The notes under the pieces are model-generated. The model did not search any database. It had not been told where the DNA came from and saw only the letters and a list, made by a program, of their open reading frames with translations. A stretch of 64,000 bases of DNA from Mallotus nudiflorus (Eukaryota > Streptophyta > Magnoliopsida > Malpighiales > Euphorbiaceae), in contig CANTUR010001412.1 of NCBI GenBank assembly GCA_947683625.1, forward strand, positions 88,265 to 152,264, given 5' to 3'. Positions 34,072-47,169 of the stretch are shown in pieces. A program made the position numbers and the translations under genes. Position 1 is the stretch's first letter, and each line of letters starts with the position of its first letter.

Positions 34072-37000
34072 TGTCACGACCCAAAACAGGGGCCATGACC
34101 GGCGCTAGGGAACGGGAATTCTTTCGAATCCGGAACCCGTAGCAAGCCTAAAAATAAAATAAAGCATGCCATAATAACAGTAACAGTATAATATACAGCG
34201 AAAAATAAAATCATAATATCGTAATATCATCCATATCAACTGGATTAAATTCAAAACTCATCTCATCACATATATATAATCTTTAGTACAAATCTGGTTT
34301 CAACATAATACATCTTCTTTAAAATAAAATACATGAAATCCAATACTTTAATTCACAAACTACTGCAGTGTCTAGATAAAATAAATAAGACTCAAGTAGA
34401 CAGTTTACATAAAGAAGCCGGGGCGGAAGAAATCCGGCGTATCGACCTGCTACTGAGGTCTGAGGAAGTTGACTCTCCTGAAAAATAGTCAACGGAGGGG
34501 AGTCAGACCTCACTGAGTGAATTACTATAATATATATACATACACACTAAATGATAATGCATACAGTCAACAGTATATATATAATATGTATATATACAGG
34601 CAAATTCATACAGATGCAGAAAAATCATTTTATATATTTTACTGAAAAATCCCAGTTTATAAAGGATCACATAGAACCCTAGAATATCGCAACCTCAGAA
34701 ATAGTGTTCAACAACACTCAAGCCATACAGGCTCACTTATTCCAAATATATCCACTTAATCCATTTGGACAGTAGACTGGCCCCGAGACACTAAGTCAAC
34801 CGAGCTTCAGCAGTCTGACTGCCAGTGTGATTGGCCCGAGACACTTGGTCAACCGAGCTCCAGCAATCACACCCAAACCACATCTCACATATCAATAATC
34901 ATAATCAAATCAATATCCACAAATAATTTAATAATATAGCCTAAAGCTATAGGCGTACCGGTACGTACTCGGTCCTAGTGCTGCCCACTAGGTAGCACGT
35001 TCTATTGATATCCTTCATTAATAAATAATATAAACATTCATTCACAAAAATAAATGATGCATGGATATAAATGAAATAACAATATAATCCATAATATACC
35101 GGAAATATACCAAACGTAAACCAGGTATATTTCGAGTATATATACGTCAAATACATTCAATCAAATTATAAATTAAGCTGGAAATATATTTAAAACATTT
35201 TAAATATATTTTATTCACAAAACATGCATATAATTTATTATATACCAAAAATATACTAATATAAACTTAAGAAATAATCAAGTTATTTATGCATATTTAA
35301 TCAACATAAAACATGCATTTCTAAATCATGCATCCTAAGCAATATATATATAGTATAGTAACTCACCTAATGCGCTCCACGAGACAGGTCCGACGGGCCT
35401 GGTCCACTAGCCCTCGGTCTCGGCGCAACTAAACAAGAAATAAATAACCGATATCAGAGTAACCCTAATAGAAATCCTAGAATTCAATCTAGAGTATTTA
35501 AAATACGAAAACAGAATTAGGGTTCGACTGGACATCACGTTTTACGGAGAATTCTATCGAAAATCCGGCAGAACCTCCCCTGTAAAACGGACATCTCTCT
35601 ACTCAAAAGAGTAGAGCCGACCCTGCAAAGAAAATACACTTCGAAATACAAGCTCAACAAAATCCACAACCCCTCGGTCGGACTTCAGACTACAATCTGT
35701 CGACCGGGGTCCACAAACACAGAATAATTCCAGATATAACAAAAATATCCTTAAATCACAAAAATACATTTTCATAGGTAGAAATTACATATTTAACCTT
35801 GAAACACTGTAAAAACCGATTAAAACTCATTTTATTAGAAAACCGTATATTATATATATAATTGAAAATAATTCACGAAAAATAGTTTTAATTAGTTAAA
35901 AATACCAAATATTTTGTAGAAATCATTTTTATACCTTAAATAACTATTAAAACCAATTAAATTACATTTTAGACAATTTAGGGTAAAATTACCAAAATAC
36001 CCCTATATATATAAATATACTTAAATTACTTCAAAAATTCACCAAAAATCATACAATTATCCAAAATTAATTTCTCAACATATTTATCAATAATATTAAT
36101 AATTAAACTCAATTAACCAATTAATTTCAATTTAAAACACATTTAACCTAATTTTTCCAAAATTCCATAAACTTCAATAATTCAAAATAAATACTTAGAA
36201 ATTCATAAAAATTCCAAATAAATTCCTATAATTCATTTCAACACCCAATTCAACATAAACTCCAATTTCATAATTTAAATAATTAATTTCCGAATATTAG
36301 AAAATAATATTAAAATATTCAAAAATACCAAAAAATCCAAACAATCTCCAAAAATTCTGCAAAAACTCATACATGAAGATTAAGCTACTAGGAACAACAT
36401 TTGTGAGGAAGTTTCCATGAATCATCCAATTCAAAGCTCAAAAAAATCAAAAACCCTAATAGGCCGAAATTGATAAATCGAAAACTAAGCAATTCTAGAC
36501 CATTTTAGCTCAAACCAAAGCTAGAATCACACTCACCGAAGCTCAAGGAGAAGAAAGAGACTGGCGGTGTCGGAAAACGGTGGCCGGAATCGGAAGTTAT
36601 GAAGAAATGGAGCTTCGACCGGAAATGGAGGAGAAAGGGCTTGCCGGCGTCGGGGAAGGGAGCTGGGGGCGGCGGAGTGGCTGGCTGAGGAAGGTGGAGC
36701 TCCTGGCGGCACACCGACCGGCCGGAAATCGGAAGTTGCAGCGGTGAGGGGTGAGGTGGGTGGTCGGGCGCGCGGGAGAGAAGGGAAGAAGAAAAAGAAA
36801 AAGAAAAAGAAGAAAAAGGAAAGAAAAAGAAAAAGAAAAAGAAAGAAAAAGGAAAGAAAAAAGAAAAAAAATAAAATAAATTAAAATAATTAAATATTAA
36901 TAAATAATAATAATAAAATAATAAATTTTAATAATTTAATAATAAATAAATAATTAAATAATAATAAATAAATAATAAAATATTAGGATAATAATAAACC

Positions 37001-37296
37001 CTAATTAAATAAATATACACACACAGGCTTTATTTAATAATTTAAAAATATGTATGAGTTCATGCAAGTCCGTAAATACATTTAAAATAATTAATAATAC
37101 ATTGTTTACGTGAAAATTTCCCCGAAAATGCAAGTCCCGGGAAAATTTTACGTAAAACACTGAAAATAATATACAGTAATTAAAATAGGTTTTAAATACA
37201 TATTAACTCATAAAATATCATATAAAATACATAAATTATTAACACTGCATATCCCGGTACAGTGTAAAAATATTTTTAAAAACACGGGATATTACA
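34072..37296 (-). mobile_element. Element F 3' LTR (3,225 bp)
   Basis: TGTCACGACCC to GATATTACA on the + strand. Modules: tandem stem-loops 34773-34872, palindrome/hairpin 34954-34992, outer stem 35538-35545 with 35582-35589, hairpin 35597-35616, short ORF 36505-36714, purine tract about 36780-36870. Confidence 0.93.
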
Positions 37297-37311
37297 GTCT
37301 TCCCCCCTTAT
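37297..37311 (-). promoter_or_regulatory. Polypurine tract of element F
   Basis: On the minus strand AAGGGGGGAAGAC directly abuts the LTR start TGTAATATCCCG. Confidence 0.85.
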
Positions 37312-37343
37312 AGGAATTCGTCCCCGAATTCTAAAAGATAAGA

Positions 37344-40300
37344 TCAAGAAGGAAAGAGATACGGGTAAGAAGCTCGCATCTCAGCTTCAGTCTCCCACGT
37401 ATGCTCCTCAACTCTGTCGCTACGCCATAGAACCTTGACCATCGGAATCTGCTTCGATCGCAACTGTCGAACTTGAAAATCAACGATCGCCACAGGTTCT
37501 TCCACAAACGTCAAATCTTCAGTCACTTCCACACTGTCAGGTTGCAACACGTGTGAAGGGTCTGAGATATACTTCCTCAACATCGAGATATGAAATACTG
37601 GATGCACCTGTGACATACTCGGAGGCAAATCCAACCGATATGCAACAGTGCCAACTCTCTCCAGAATCTCAAACGGTCCAATGTATCTCGGTGCTAACTT
37701 ACCCTTCCTGCCAAATCTCATCACACCCTTCATCGGAGATACTTTCAGAAAAACATAATCTCCAACCTGAAACTCCACATCTTTGCGCCTAGGATCCACA
37801 TAACTCTTCTGTCTACTAACCGCGGTCTCTAATCTGCGCTTGATCACGGCGACTTTCTCTGCAGCATCCTGAACCATCTCTGGTCCAGTCAAAGCTCTCT
37901 CACTAATCTCATCCCAACTCAACGGGGATCTACACTTCCTTCCATACAACACCTCATACGGTGCCATACCAATACTGCTATGGTAGCTGTTATTATATGC
38001 AAACTCAACGAGTGACAAATGATCATCCCAGCTACCTCCCAAATCCAAGACACACACATCCTCAACATATCTTCCAGTGTCTGGATCGTCCTCTCAGACT
38101 GACCATCTGTCTGAGGATGAAAAGCAGTACTGAAATCCAACCTAGTGCCCATCGCTTCTTGTAACTTCTGCCAAAAAACGAGAAGTGAACACTGAACCTC
38201 TATCTGACACAATGGACACAGGTACTCCATGTAGGGCACACAATATGCTTCACATACAACTTCGCCAATCTAGCAATTGAATATGTGGCTTTCACAGGCA
38301 AGAAATGTGCAGACTTCGTCAACCTGTCTACGATCACCCAGATGGAATCGTATCCATCCTTCGAACGAGGTAAACCGACCACAAAATCCATAGCTATCCT
38401 TTCCCACTTCCACTCGGGAATAGGAAGAGGCTGAAGCTTCCCAGAAGGCTTCTGATGTTCGGCTTTCACTTGCTGACACGTCAAGCACTTAGCAACATAA
38501 TCAGCAACATCTTTCCTCAATCCATCCCACCAGTATAGATCTCTGATACTGTGGTACATCTTAGTAACACCTGGATGAACGCTGTAGGCTGTAGAATGTG
38601 CTTCCTCTAAGATCTCTTCTCTCAAATCATCCATATCAGGAACACACAATCTACCACTGATCCACAACACACCATCATCATCGAGTGTGAAATCAGTGAA
38701 CTTCCCTGCTCTGACATTCTCCGCAAGCTCTTCCAGAATAGGATCTCGGCTCTGAGCTGCTTTAATCCTATCCCTCAGTACAGATCGTACTTTAAACTGA
38801 GCTAACAAGCCACCTGATCTACTAATCTTCATCATCAGACCTTGATCCACCAATAAATGAAACTCCTGGATCAATGGTCTCCTCTCAACACCGATGTGAG
38901 CAAGACTACCTAAGGACTTCCTAATCAAGGCATCTGCTACAACATTAGCTTTACCCGGATGGTAAAGAATCTCGCAATCATAATCCTTCAACAGTTCCAA
39001 CCATCTTCTCTGCCTCAGATTCAAATCTCGCTGCTGGAAAATGTACTTAAGGCTCTTGTGATCAGTAAATATCTCACAAGTCACCCCGTACAAATAATGT
39101 CTCCAAATCTTCAAAGCAAAGATCACTGCAGCCATCTCAAGATCATGTGTGGGATAATTCTGCTCATGCTTCTTCAACTGCCTCGAAGTATAGGTTATCA
39201 CCCTTCCATTCTGCATCAACACACAACCAAGACCAATTCTAGAGGCATCACAGTAAACTGTGAACTTATCCACACTATTAGCAAAGCTAATACTGGCGCT
39301 GTGGTCAACTTCTCCTTCAACAACTGAAAACTATTCTCACAGCTTCTGACCACTCAAATCTAACGTTCTTCTGAGTCAAACGAGTCATAGGGGCTGCTAT
39401 CTCCTGGAAAAATCCTGCACAAACCGCCTATAATACCCGGCTAAACCTAGAAAACTTCGAATCTCCGTAACAGAAGTAGGTCTAGGCCACTCAGATACTG
39501 CCTCAACCTTCTGTGGATCAACCTGAATACCTTCTTTAGACACTACGTGTCCAAGAAAAGAAACACTCTCCATCCAGAAATCACACTTCGAGAATTTAGC
39601 ATAAAGCTGATGATCTCTCAGTGTCTGTAGTACAATGCTCAAATGATATACGTGCTCTTCCATACTCCTCGAATATACCAGTATATCATCAATGAAGACT
39701 ACTACAAACTGATCCACATACGGTCTGAATACTCTGTTCATCAGGTCCATAAAAGCTGCTGGTGCATTAGTCAAACCAAAAGACATCACCAGAGACTCAT
39801 AATGACCATATCGAGTGCGGAACGCTGTCTTAGGAATATCAGATTCACTGATCCGCAGCTGATGATAACCTGACCTCAAGTCAACCTTAGAAAAGAACTG
39901 TGCACCCTGTAGCTGATCAAACAAATCATCTATCCTCGGGAGAGGATACTTATTCTTCACTGTCACCTTATTCAGCTCTCTGTAGTCAATGCACAGTCTC
40001 AGGGTACCATCCTTCTTCTTCACAAACAAGACTGGTGCACCCCAAGGAGAAACACTAGGTCTAATGAAACCCTTATCCAATAACTCTTGCAACTGCTCCT
40101 TCAACTCTCTCAACTCTGCAGGAGCCATACGATAGGGTGGCATAGATATAGGAGTAGTATCTGGTACCACATCTATACAGAACTCAATCTCTCTGTGAGG
40201 TGGTAAACCTGGCAACTCCTCGGGAAAAACATCAGGAAACTCACAAGCAACAGGAACATCTGTGAGTGACAACTTCTCCACTGACGTATCCCTAACCAAT

Positions 40301-42092
40301 GCCAAATATCCCTGGCATCCCTTCTTCAACAACTTCCTAGCAGAAATAGCAGAAATAAGATTCTGAGGTGCTGAACTCCTATCACCAACAAAACTTAAAA
40401 TCTTCTTCGCCAGGAATTCTAAAAGTCACCTCCTTATTCCTGCAATCTACCACGGCGAAGTGCTGAGACAACCAATCCATTCCCAAAATAACATCAAACT
40501 CCATCACATCCAACAAAATCAAATCAGCGGGTAATTCTCTATCTCCCACGAGAACTGGACAACCAGAAAGAACAATATCGGCGTCCAAAGAATCACTCAG
40601 AGGAGTGGCAACAGACAAAGGAAAAGCCATCCTCGAAGCTTGCCAACAAGATTTAGAAGTAAAAATAGGAGAAACAAACGAATGCGTGGCACCCGGATCA
40701 AACAAAACCCATGCATCCAGGTAACAAACAGAAACAATACCTACCACGACTGCATTAGATGCCTGAGCATCCTGCTGAGTCAGATGAAAGACTCTGGCCT
40801 GACCTCGACCTCCCTGCCTGACTGGTAGAAGCCTGGCCGACACCCTCTGGCACCTCCTCTAGTACCTCTACCACGACTCTGCTGTGGAACAAACTGAGTG
40901 GAACTCTGATGCTGGGCTGGTGGCAACTGAAATGGCACGGGTGCTGCACTAGCAATCGACTGCTGTGGGAATCGCGGAATCTGCTGCTGCTGATACCTGG
41001 AATAAGGACACGATCTGGCAAAATGTCCTGTCTGCCCGCATCTGAAACATGTCAGCGGTGTCAGATAACACGGTCCCTGATGGACTCTACCACAAGTCTG
41101 ACAAACACTGGCCGCTGATCCAGAACTACGACCACTGCTACTGCTCGAAGCACCTTACCCAAATCTGAACGATCTACGCTGACCTCCACGGCCATGTCTA
41201 CTGCTCCGATGCACTCGCTGCTGCTGTCTCTGACTCTGCTGAGTCGAACCTCGCTGCTGACTACTCGAACCAACATGAAAACTCGACTATGGAGTAGCCT
41301 GTGATCCACTCGACTGAACTCCCAGCTGGTAATAATCAGGCATCGCTCCCTGCCTAACTAATCTCAGCTCGATCTCTTTAGCTAGCTCAATCACGGACTC
41401 CAGAGTAAGACCTGCTGTAGGCATACCAGCAAAAGCTGAACCCAAACCAGTAATGTACGTAGTAACAGCGAAATACTGATCTCACATCAGATCCTCAGCA
41501 TATCTACCCAATCGAAGAAACTCTCGGGTATACTCCTCTACAGATCGATCTCCACGAGAAATACTGGTCAGACGAAGACGATAGCTCAAACGAAGAGGCT
41601 CTGGACAGAATCTCCTCATGAATCACTCTCGAAAACTGAGCCCACATCATCGTCATCATATAAGGCTGGATCATCTGAATGAACCAATCTAGAGCTGGTC
41701 CCTCAACAGACAACTCGACGATCATGATCCTCTGATACTCGGTATGAGCAGTCCGAGTCCTAGTCTCAATCGCATGCAGAAAATCTAAAGGATCAGAAGT
41801 CCCATCAAAAGCAATCCTGCCAACTCGGGCATAGAACAAAGCTGCCTCAGGGTCAGACATACCCTGCTAATAGGCAGGCTGAACAATTGGAGGAACAGGA
41901 ACATCAAACTCAGGCTCAACAGGCTCCTCGTCCTGTAACTCTCTCTGCCTACGGCGACCTGCCGCTCCTCGAGGTCTACCTCTGCCACGACCTCTACGTC
42001 TAACTGGCGGCTCAGGAGGTAAAACCTCATCCTGAAAAGACTCATCATCCTCGGCCTCAACGACGGTGGAGCGACACGTGCTCGCCTCTCAT
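37344..42092 (-). pseudogene. Element F gag-pol polyprotein, broken by frameshifts
   Basis: It aligns with element A's gag-pol throughout. Long open pieces: 41860-41504 (Gag core), 40843-40382 (protease, DPGATH intact), 40332-39397 (reverse transcriptase with FIDD), 39273-38200 (RNase H and integrase N-terminal half), 38057-37344 (integrase end and chromodomain-like VKVLWRSDRVEEHTWE, ending YPYLFPS and a stop). The breaks are mostly 1-2 base indels, several in homopolymers or AC repeats (for example near 38050, 38170, 39285, 40390 and 40815). They could be real or residual assembly error. Confidence 0.9.
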
Positions 42093-42273
42093 TCTGAAAA
42101 GACAAACGGAAAGATTCAGACAAAACAGACAACAGAGGAATAACGCTGAAAACTACAGCAAGGAATACTTATCAAGACATACTCGAACCTAATACACTGC
42201 AGTAGTCCAACAGAAAACACAACTTTAAAACTAGGGCCACAACTCACACAACTAAGCCCTGACACAGAACTCC

Positions 42274-42285
42274 GCTCTGATACCA
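42274..42285 (-). other. Primer-binding site, initiator-Met type (element F)
   Basis: Exact TGGTATCAGAGC on the minus strand, next to the 5' LTR. Confidence 0.9.
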
Positions 42286-42289
42286 ACTT

Positions 42290-45200
42290 TGTCATGACCC
42301 AAAACAGGGGCCATGACCGGCGCTAGGGAACGGGAATTCTTTCGAATCCGGAACCCGTAGCAAGCCTAAAATAAAATAAAGCATGCCATTAATAACAGTA
42401 ACAGTATAATATGCAGCGAAAAATAAAATCATAATATCGTAATATCATCCATATCAACTGGATTAAATTCAAAACTCATCTCATCACATATATATAATCT
42501 TTAGTACAAATCTGGTTTCAACATAATACATCTTCTTTAAAATAAAATACATGAAATCCAATACTTTAATTCACAACTACTGCAGTGTCTAGATAAAATA
42601 AATAAGACTCAAGTAGACAGTTTACATAAAGAAGCCGGGGCGGAAGAAATCCGGCGTATCGACCTGCTACTGAGGTCTGAGGAAGTTGACCTCTCCTGAA
42701 AAATAGTCAACGGAGGGGAGTCAGACCTCACTGAGTGAATTACTATAAATATATACATACACACTAAATGATAATGCATACAGTCAACAGTATATATATA
42801 ATATGTATATATACAGGCAAATTCATACAGATGCAGAAAAATCATTTTATATATTTTACTGAAAAATCCCAGTTTATGAAGGATCACATAGAACCCTAGA
42901 ATATCGCAACCTCAGAAATCGTGTTCAACAACACTCAAGCATACAGGCTCACTTATTCCAAATATATCCACTTAATCCATTTGGACAGTAGACTGGCCCC
43001 GAGACACTAAGTCAACCGAGCTCCAGCAGTCTGACTGCCAGTGTGATTGGCCCCGAGACACTTGGTCAACCGAGCTCCAGCAATCACACCCAAACCACAT
43101 CTCACATATCAATAATCATAATCAAATCAATATCCACAAATAATTTAATAATATAGCCTAAAGCTATAGGCGTACCGGTACGTACTCGGTCCTAGTGCTG
43201 CCCACTAGGTAGCACGTTCTATTGATATCCTTCATTAATAAATAATATAAAACATTCATTCACAAAAATAAATGATACATGGATATAAATGAAATAACAA
43301 TATAATCCATATATATACCGGAAATATACCAAACGTAAACCAGGTATATTTCGAGTATATATACGTCAAATACATTCAATCAAATTATAAATTAAGCTGG
43401 AAATATATTTAAAAACATTTTAAATATATTTTATTCACAAAACATGCATATAATTTATTATATACCAAAAATATACCAAAAATATACTAATATAAACTTA
43501 AGAAATAATCAAGTTATTTATGCATATTTAATCAACATAAAACATGCATTTCTAAATCATGCATCCTAAGCATATATATATAGTATAGTAACTCACCTAA
43601 TGCGCTCCACGAGACAGGTCCGACGGGCCTGGTCCACTAGCCCTCGGTCTCGACGCAACTAAACAAGAAATAAATAACCGATATCAGAGTAACCCTAATA
43701 GAAATCCTAGAATTCAATCTAGAGTATTTAAAATACGAAAACAGAATTAGGGTTCGACTGGACATCACATTTTACGAGAATTCTACCGAAAATCTGGCAG
43801 AACCTCCCTGTAAAACGGACATCTCTCTACTCAAAAGAGTAGAGCCGACCCTGCAAAGAAAATACACTTCGAAATACAAGCTCAACAAAATCCATAACCC
43901 CTCGGTCGGACTTCAGACTACAATCTGTCGACCGGGGTCCACAAACACAGAATAATTCCAGATATAACAAAAATATCCTTAAATCACAAAAATACATTTT
44001 CATAGGTAGAAATTACATATTTAACCTTGAAACACTGTAAAAACCGATTAAAACTCATTTTATTAGAAAATCGTATATTATATATTAATTGAAAATAATT
44101 CACGAAAAATAGTTTTAATTAGTTAAAAATACCAAATATTTTGTAGAAATCATTTTTATACCTTAAATAACTATTAAAACCAATTAAATTACATTTTTAG
44201 ACAATTTAGGGTAAAATTACCAAAATACCCCTATATATATAAATATACTTAAATTACTTCAAAAATTCACCAAAAATCATACAATTATCCAAATTAATTT
44301 TCTCAACATATTTATCAATAATATTAATAATTAAACTCAATTAACCAATTAATTTCAATTTAAAACACATTTAACCTAATTTTTTCCAAAATTCCATAAA
44401 CTTCAATAATTCAAAATAAATACTTAGAAATTCATAAAAATTCCAAATAAATTCCTATAATTCATTTCACCACCCAATTCAACCATAACTCCAATTTCAT
44501 AATTTAAATAATTAATTCCGAAATTAGAAAATAATATTAAAATATTCAAAAATACCCAAAATCCAAAAAATCTCCAAAAATTCATACATAAAGATTAAGC
44601 TACTAGGAACAACATTTGTGAAGGAAGTTTCCATGAATCATCCAATTCGAAGCTCAAAAAAAATCGAAAACCCTAATAGGCCGAAATTGATAAATCGAAA
44701 ACTAAGCAATTCTAGACCATTTTAGCTCAAACCAAAGCTAGAATCACACTCACCGGAGCTCAAGGAGAAGAAAGAGACCGGCGGTGTCGAAAACGGTGGC
44801 CGGAATCGGAAGTTATGAAGAAATGGAGCTTCGGCCGGAAATGGAGGAGAAAGGGCTTGCCGGCGCCGGGGAAGGGAGCTGGGGGCGGCGGAGTGGCTGG
44901 CTGAGGAAGGTGGAGCTCTTGGCGGCACACCGACGGCCGGAAATCGGAAGTTGCAGCGGTGAGGGGTGAGGTGGGTGGTCGGGCGGCGCGGGAGAGAAGG
45001 GAAGAAGAAGGAAAGAAAAAGAAAAGAAAGAAAAAGGAAAGAAAAAGAAAAAGAAAAAGAAAGAAAAAGGAAAGAAAAAAGAAAAAAAGAAAAAAAAAAT
45101 AAAATAAATTAAAATAATTAAATATTAATAAATAAATAATAATAAAATAATAAATTTTAATAATTTAATAATAAATAAAATAATTAAATAATAATAAATA

Positions 45201-45527
45201 AATAATAAAATATTAGGGTAATAATAAACCCTAATTAAATAAATATACACACATAGGCTTTATTTAATAATTTAAAAATATGTATGAGTTCATGCAAGTC
45301 CGTAAATACATTTAAAATAATTAATAATACATTGTTTACGTGAAAATTTCCCCGAAAATGCAAGTCCCGGGAAAATTTTACGTAAAACACTGAAAATAAT
45401 ATATAGTAATTAAAATAGGTTTTAAATACATATTAACTCATAAAAATATCATATAAAATACAGAAATTATTAACACTGCATATCCCGGTACAGTGTAAAA
45501 ATATTTTTAAAAACACGGGATATTGCA
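42290..45527 (-). mobile_element. Element F 5' LTR (3,238 bp)
   Basis: TGTCATGACCC to GATATTGCA on the + strand (both termini carry one transition). Modules: GAAA hairpin 42334-42349, tandem stem-loops 42989-43089, palindrome/hairpin 43171-43209, outer stem 43768-43775 with 43810-43817, hairpin 43825-43844, purine tract about 44995-45098. Confidence 0.93.
44722..44928 (-). other. Short LTR ORF (69 codons), subfamily A/F version
   Basis: A GC-rich island in an AT-rich LTR. The C-terminal reading SFFSLSSGECDSSFGLS recurs almost unchanged in the frames at 36505-36714, 15069-15278 and 16940-17395. The N-terminal part varies. It has no recognised domain; translation is unproven. Confidence 0.35.
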
Positions 45528-45532
45528 CCAAA

Positions 45533-47169
45533 TATGCAAGGGACATTCTAAATTCATGCTTAATCATGAATTATATATTTCTAGTTTATTTTCAGTAAAC
45601 TTTTCGTATCTAAGTTTGAGCTGTTAAGTTTGTTTTATGATTATTTTTCATTAGTTTAGGTTCAGTTTATTTTTTGGATATTTTCTAGATATAAACCATG
45701 AGCTGTTAGTCTGCTTTTTAATTTATTTTGTGTCAGTTCTATTCGGTTTATTTTCTGGATATTTTCTGGGTATAAGCCATGAGCTGTTAGTTTGATTTAT
45801 GATTATTTTGTGTCAGTTTCAGTTCAGTTTATCTTCTAAATATTTTCTGGATATAAGCCATAAGCTGGTTAAGTTTTTATGTCTTGACTCAATTGATATC
45901 ATAATATCAATGTAACTCTATCCTTTTTTTATGCAAAAGGGAGAAAATATTTGAATTTGTTTAATTTATTATTTATTGTGTTTATGCATTTTTTTTAATT
46001 GTGTTTATACATGAAAAATTCATATTTAATTTATTCATGTATAATTTCTTTTTAGGAATTATTTTATCTTTAATAAGGCATGGATTTTTTTCAAAAAATT
46101 TTGTCTATCTTTGCATTTTGACAAAGGAGGACGAATAATTAAGTTTACATATATACTTAGTTAATTTCCTCTTAGGAATTAATTATTTTCAAAGATGTGT
46201 TTATGTTAGTGATATAACTCTGTGAAATAGGGGGAGAAATTGTTGTTATGTATGTATAGTAACAATGTAAGTGTGGCTAATTTTGTCCTTGTGATAAAAA
46301 AAACCTTGTTTTGCTTACTTTGTTTATGTATGACATGAAATTTATAAAGATTTTGAGTATTTTTGCTTTCATTGTTTTGGTTTTTGATCTTTTATTCCCT
46401 CTAGTATTTTTAGTTCCTTTAAATTTATTTCCCTTATATCTCTCTCTTTTCTTTTTGTCTTTGACAAAGGGGGAGAAGAAGCTATGGGTATGGGCTATAG
46501 GGATAAATAATTGTGTTTGTGTTTAAGATATGTTAAGTACCACATGATTATGTATGATTGATTGACTAGTTAAACTTTCTATGATCATGTGATATTTCAA
46601 TATAGCATATGTACTATTTTGTGATACATTATAGTAACACTACATGCATATATGTTTGAAATTATTTGCTTCATGTTGTCTAACATAATTTTTTATAATC
46701 ATGTTATCATGATATGTTTTTTAACATCGTTGTCTTGATAGAGATTGTCCCTTATGTTAAATTTTTATGTTGTCTTTATTTTTTACAAGAAAGGTAATAA
46801 AATAAATTTATATTTCTTATCATGTCCAAAAAGGAGAAGAAAAAAATATTTGTTAAAGGAAATATTTTTTTGTTATTTCAATTGGTTATCTCCTTTATTA
46901 TTATTTATTTATTTATTTTAAAAAAATGCTACATCAACCCTTATACATGCTATGATAATTCATTTATTTATATGCTCTGATACATGATAAATATTGAATT
47001 TATGCATATATTAATGGGGGTGCAAAATATTTTCTCTTTTTGCATCTATATATTTTGAAAGGGGGAGCTATTTTAATTAACATGCCTACTCATGTTATTT
47101 ATTTTGTTACACTCACACACATTATTTATTATCTTTTCAAATTGGATGTCAAAGCCAAAAAAGGGAGAT
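45533..47169 (+). mobile_element. Sirevirus 3' internal region with repeated polypurine-like tracts
   Basis: After about 15 codons of residual reverse transcriptase there is no coding signal. Purine tracts occur at 46120-46131 (GACAAAGGAGGA), 46225-46242, 46463-46478 (GACAAAGGGGGAGAAG), 47057-47067 and 47154-47169, the last being the functional tract abutting the LTR. Reiterated tracts of this kind are known in Sireviruses. RNase H appears to have been lost or overwritten. Confidence 0.75.
45590..45880. repeat. Tandem repeat, about 3.5 units of about 82 bases
   Basis: Units contain GGATATTTTCT, ATATAAGCCATGAGCTGTTAG and a TTATTTTGTGTCAGTT block, at about 45676, 45757 and 45839. A diverged first unit starts near 45595. 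Confidence 0.7.

Larger units (their letters stand above)
34072..45527 (-). mobile_element. Element F: full-length Tekay-like gypsy element nested in the Sirevirus
   Basis: Complete structure: LTRs 34072-37296 and 42290-45527, perfect CCAAA duplication (34067-34071 and 45528-45532), primer site and polypurine tract. The copia frame reads straight across when F is removed. The LTRs look near identical, differing mainly by single-base indels, so this is probably the youngest large insertion here. Confidence 0.95.
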
